From positions 1 to 6,818 of the forward strand of contig CAIMMA010000718.1 in the NCBI GenBank assembly GCA_903842475.1: a stretch of DNA of 6,818 bases, given 5' to 3'. A program made the translations under genes and the position numbers. Positions 6,562 to 6,818 of the stretch are shown here, piece after piece (the first letter of the stretch is position 1; every line of letters begins with the position of its first letter). Under the pieces are notes generated by a model. It had not been told where the DNA came from. It worked only from the letters and a program-made list of their open reading frames with translations, and ran no database searches. Source of the stretch: an uncultured bacterium. Lineage in GTDB: Bacteria > Desulfobacterota > Desulfobulbia > Desulfobulbales > Desulfobulbaceae.

Positions 6562-6584
6562 GGGAAAACCGCAATCTCAGGCCA

Positions 6585-6818
6585 TCAGGCTCCGGTCCGC
6601 GGCAGGACAAACCCATTGTCGATCAGCCGCACCTTGCCGTCGATGCGGACCGCCAGGGCCAGGACCGTGCGGTCGTCGGCCGCGGTCATCGGCTCCAGAG
6701 TCTCGAAATCGACGAAACTGACATAATCGATCGCCGTCCCGGCAAAGGACAGGATATGGGACTCCAGGATGCGGTCAAGTTCGGCCACCGAAGTGATCCC
6801 CTGCGCCGCCCGCTCCCG
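6585..6818 (-). CDS. panC: Pantoate--beta-alanine ligase, C-terminal fragment
   Basis: The last 77 codons of PanC, cut by the right window edge; the stop is TGA at 6587-6585. PanC joins pantoate and beta-alanine using ATP to make pantothenate, the coenzyme A precursor; cytosolic. Recognised from the C-terminal block IDYVSFVDFETLEPM, followed after a short gap by the LALAVRIDGKVRLIDNGFVL segment, which is the conserved end of the family. The ATP-binding HIGH-type and KMSKS-like motifs lie outside, so the catalytic core cannot be checked. It is upstream of and in the same direction as kdnA, with an 85-base gap and no clear terminator, so read-through into kdnA is possible. The two have no metabolic link that I know of. 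Confidence 0.85.
   Translation of the reverse strand, partial: RERAAQGITSVAELDRILESHILSFAGTAIDYVSFVDFETLEPMTAADDRTVLALAVRIDGKVRLIDNGFVLPRTGA

Noticed and set aside
5849..6721. 290-codon plus-strand open frame across kdnA and panC
   Set aside because: Mirror of the aminotransferase and of the panC end; no motif, and it crosses the intergenic gap with low-complexity composition.

Overview
The window comes from a GC-rich Gram-negative bacterium. The evidence is lipopolysaccharide inner-core sugar genes (a KdnA-type aminotransferase and KdsB). The sensor kinase has a cysteine-containing PAS domain of a style I associate with Desulfobacterota and relatives, and the CofD/YvcK-like protein is unusually long. 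I lean towards a Desulfobacterota-like organism, but this rests on recalled family character, not on a marker gene.

Layout, right to left (most genes are on the minus strand): the C-terminal end of panC (pantoate--beta-alanine ligase, cut by the window edge); a DegT-family aminotransferase that closely resembles KdnA, the enzyme that makes 8-amino-8-deoxy-KDO (Kdo8N); then a single plus-strand gene, rsmJ (16S rRNA m2G1516 methyltransferase), convergent with kdnA and divergent from kdsB; then the minus-strand run kdsB (CMP-KDO/CMP-Kdo8N synthetase), a 783-residue CofD/YvcK-like protein, and a membrane-anchored PAS histidine kinase that runs off the left edge. The CofD-like gene and the kinase overlap by an ATGA, so they are probably translationally coupled. 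A compact intergenic region (4336-4450) carries a good sigma70-type promoter for kdsB, and a weaker one for rsmJ that overlaps it.

Biology: KdnA and KdsB fit one pathway. KDO is oxidised at C8 (KdnB, not seen here), transaminated by KdnA, activated with CMP by KdsB and then placed on lipid A. This KdsB has QGDQP where the ordinary KDO enzymes I remember have QGDEP, as does the Kdo8N-type enzyme of Shewanella. The CofD/YvcK-like protein belongs to a family tied to cell-envelope and central-carbon homeostasis through UDP-sugar binding. Here it has an extra, unrecognised C-terminal region of about 240 residues and a sensor kinase as its downstream partner.

There is no mobile element, tRNA, rRNA or CRISPR array that I can see. 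No gene-free stretch exceeds about 115 bases. The points most worth a second look are the Kdo8N signature, the extended CofD-like protein coupled to a kinase, and a nine-cytosine tract inside the kinase gene.
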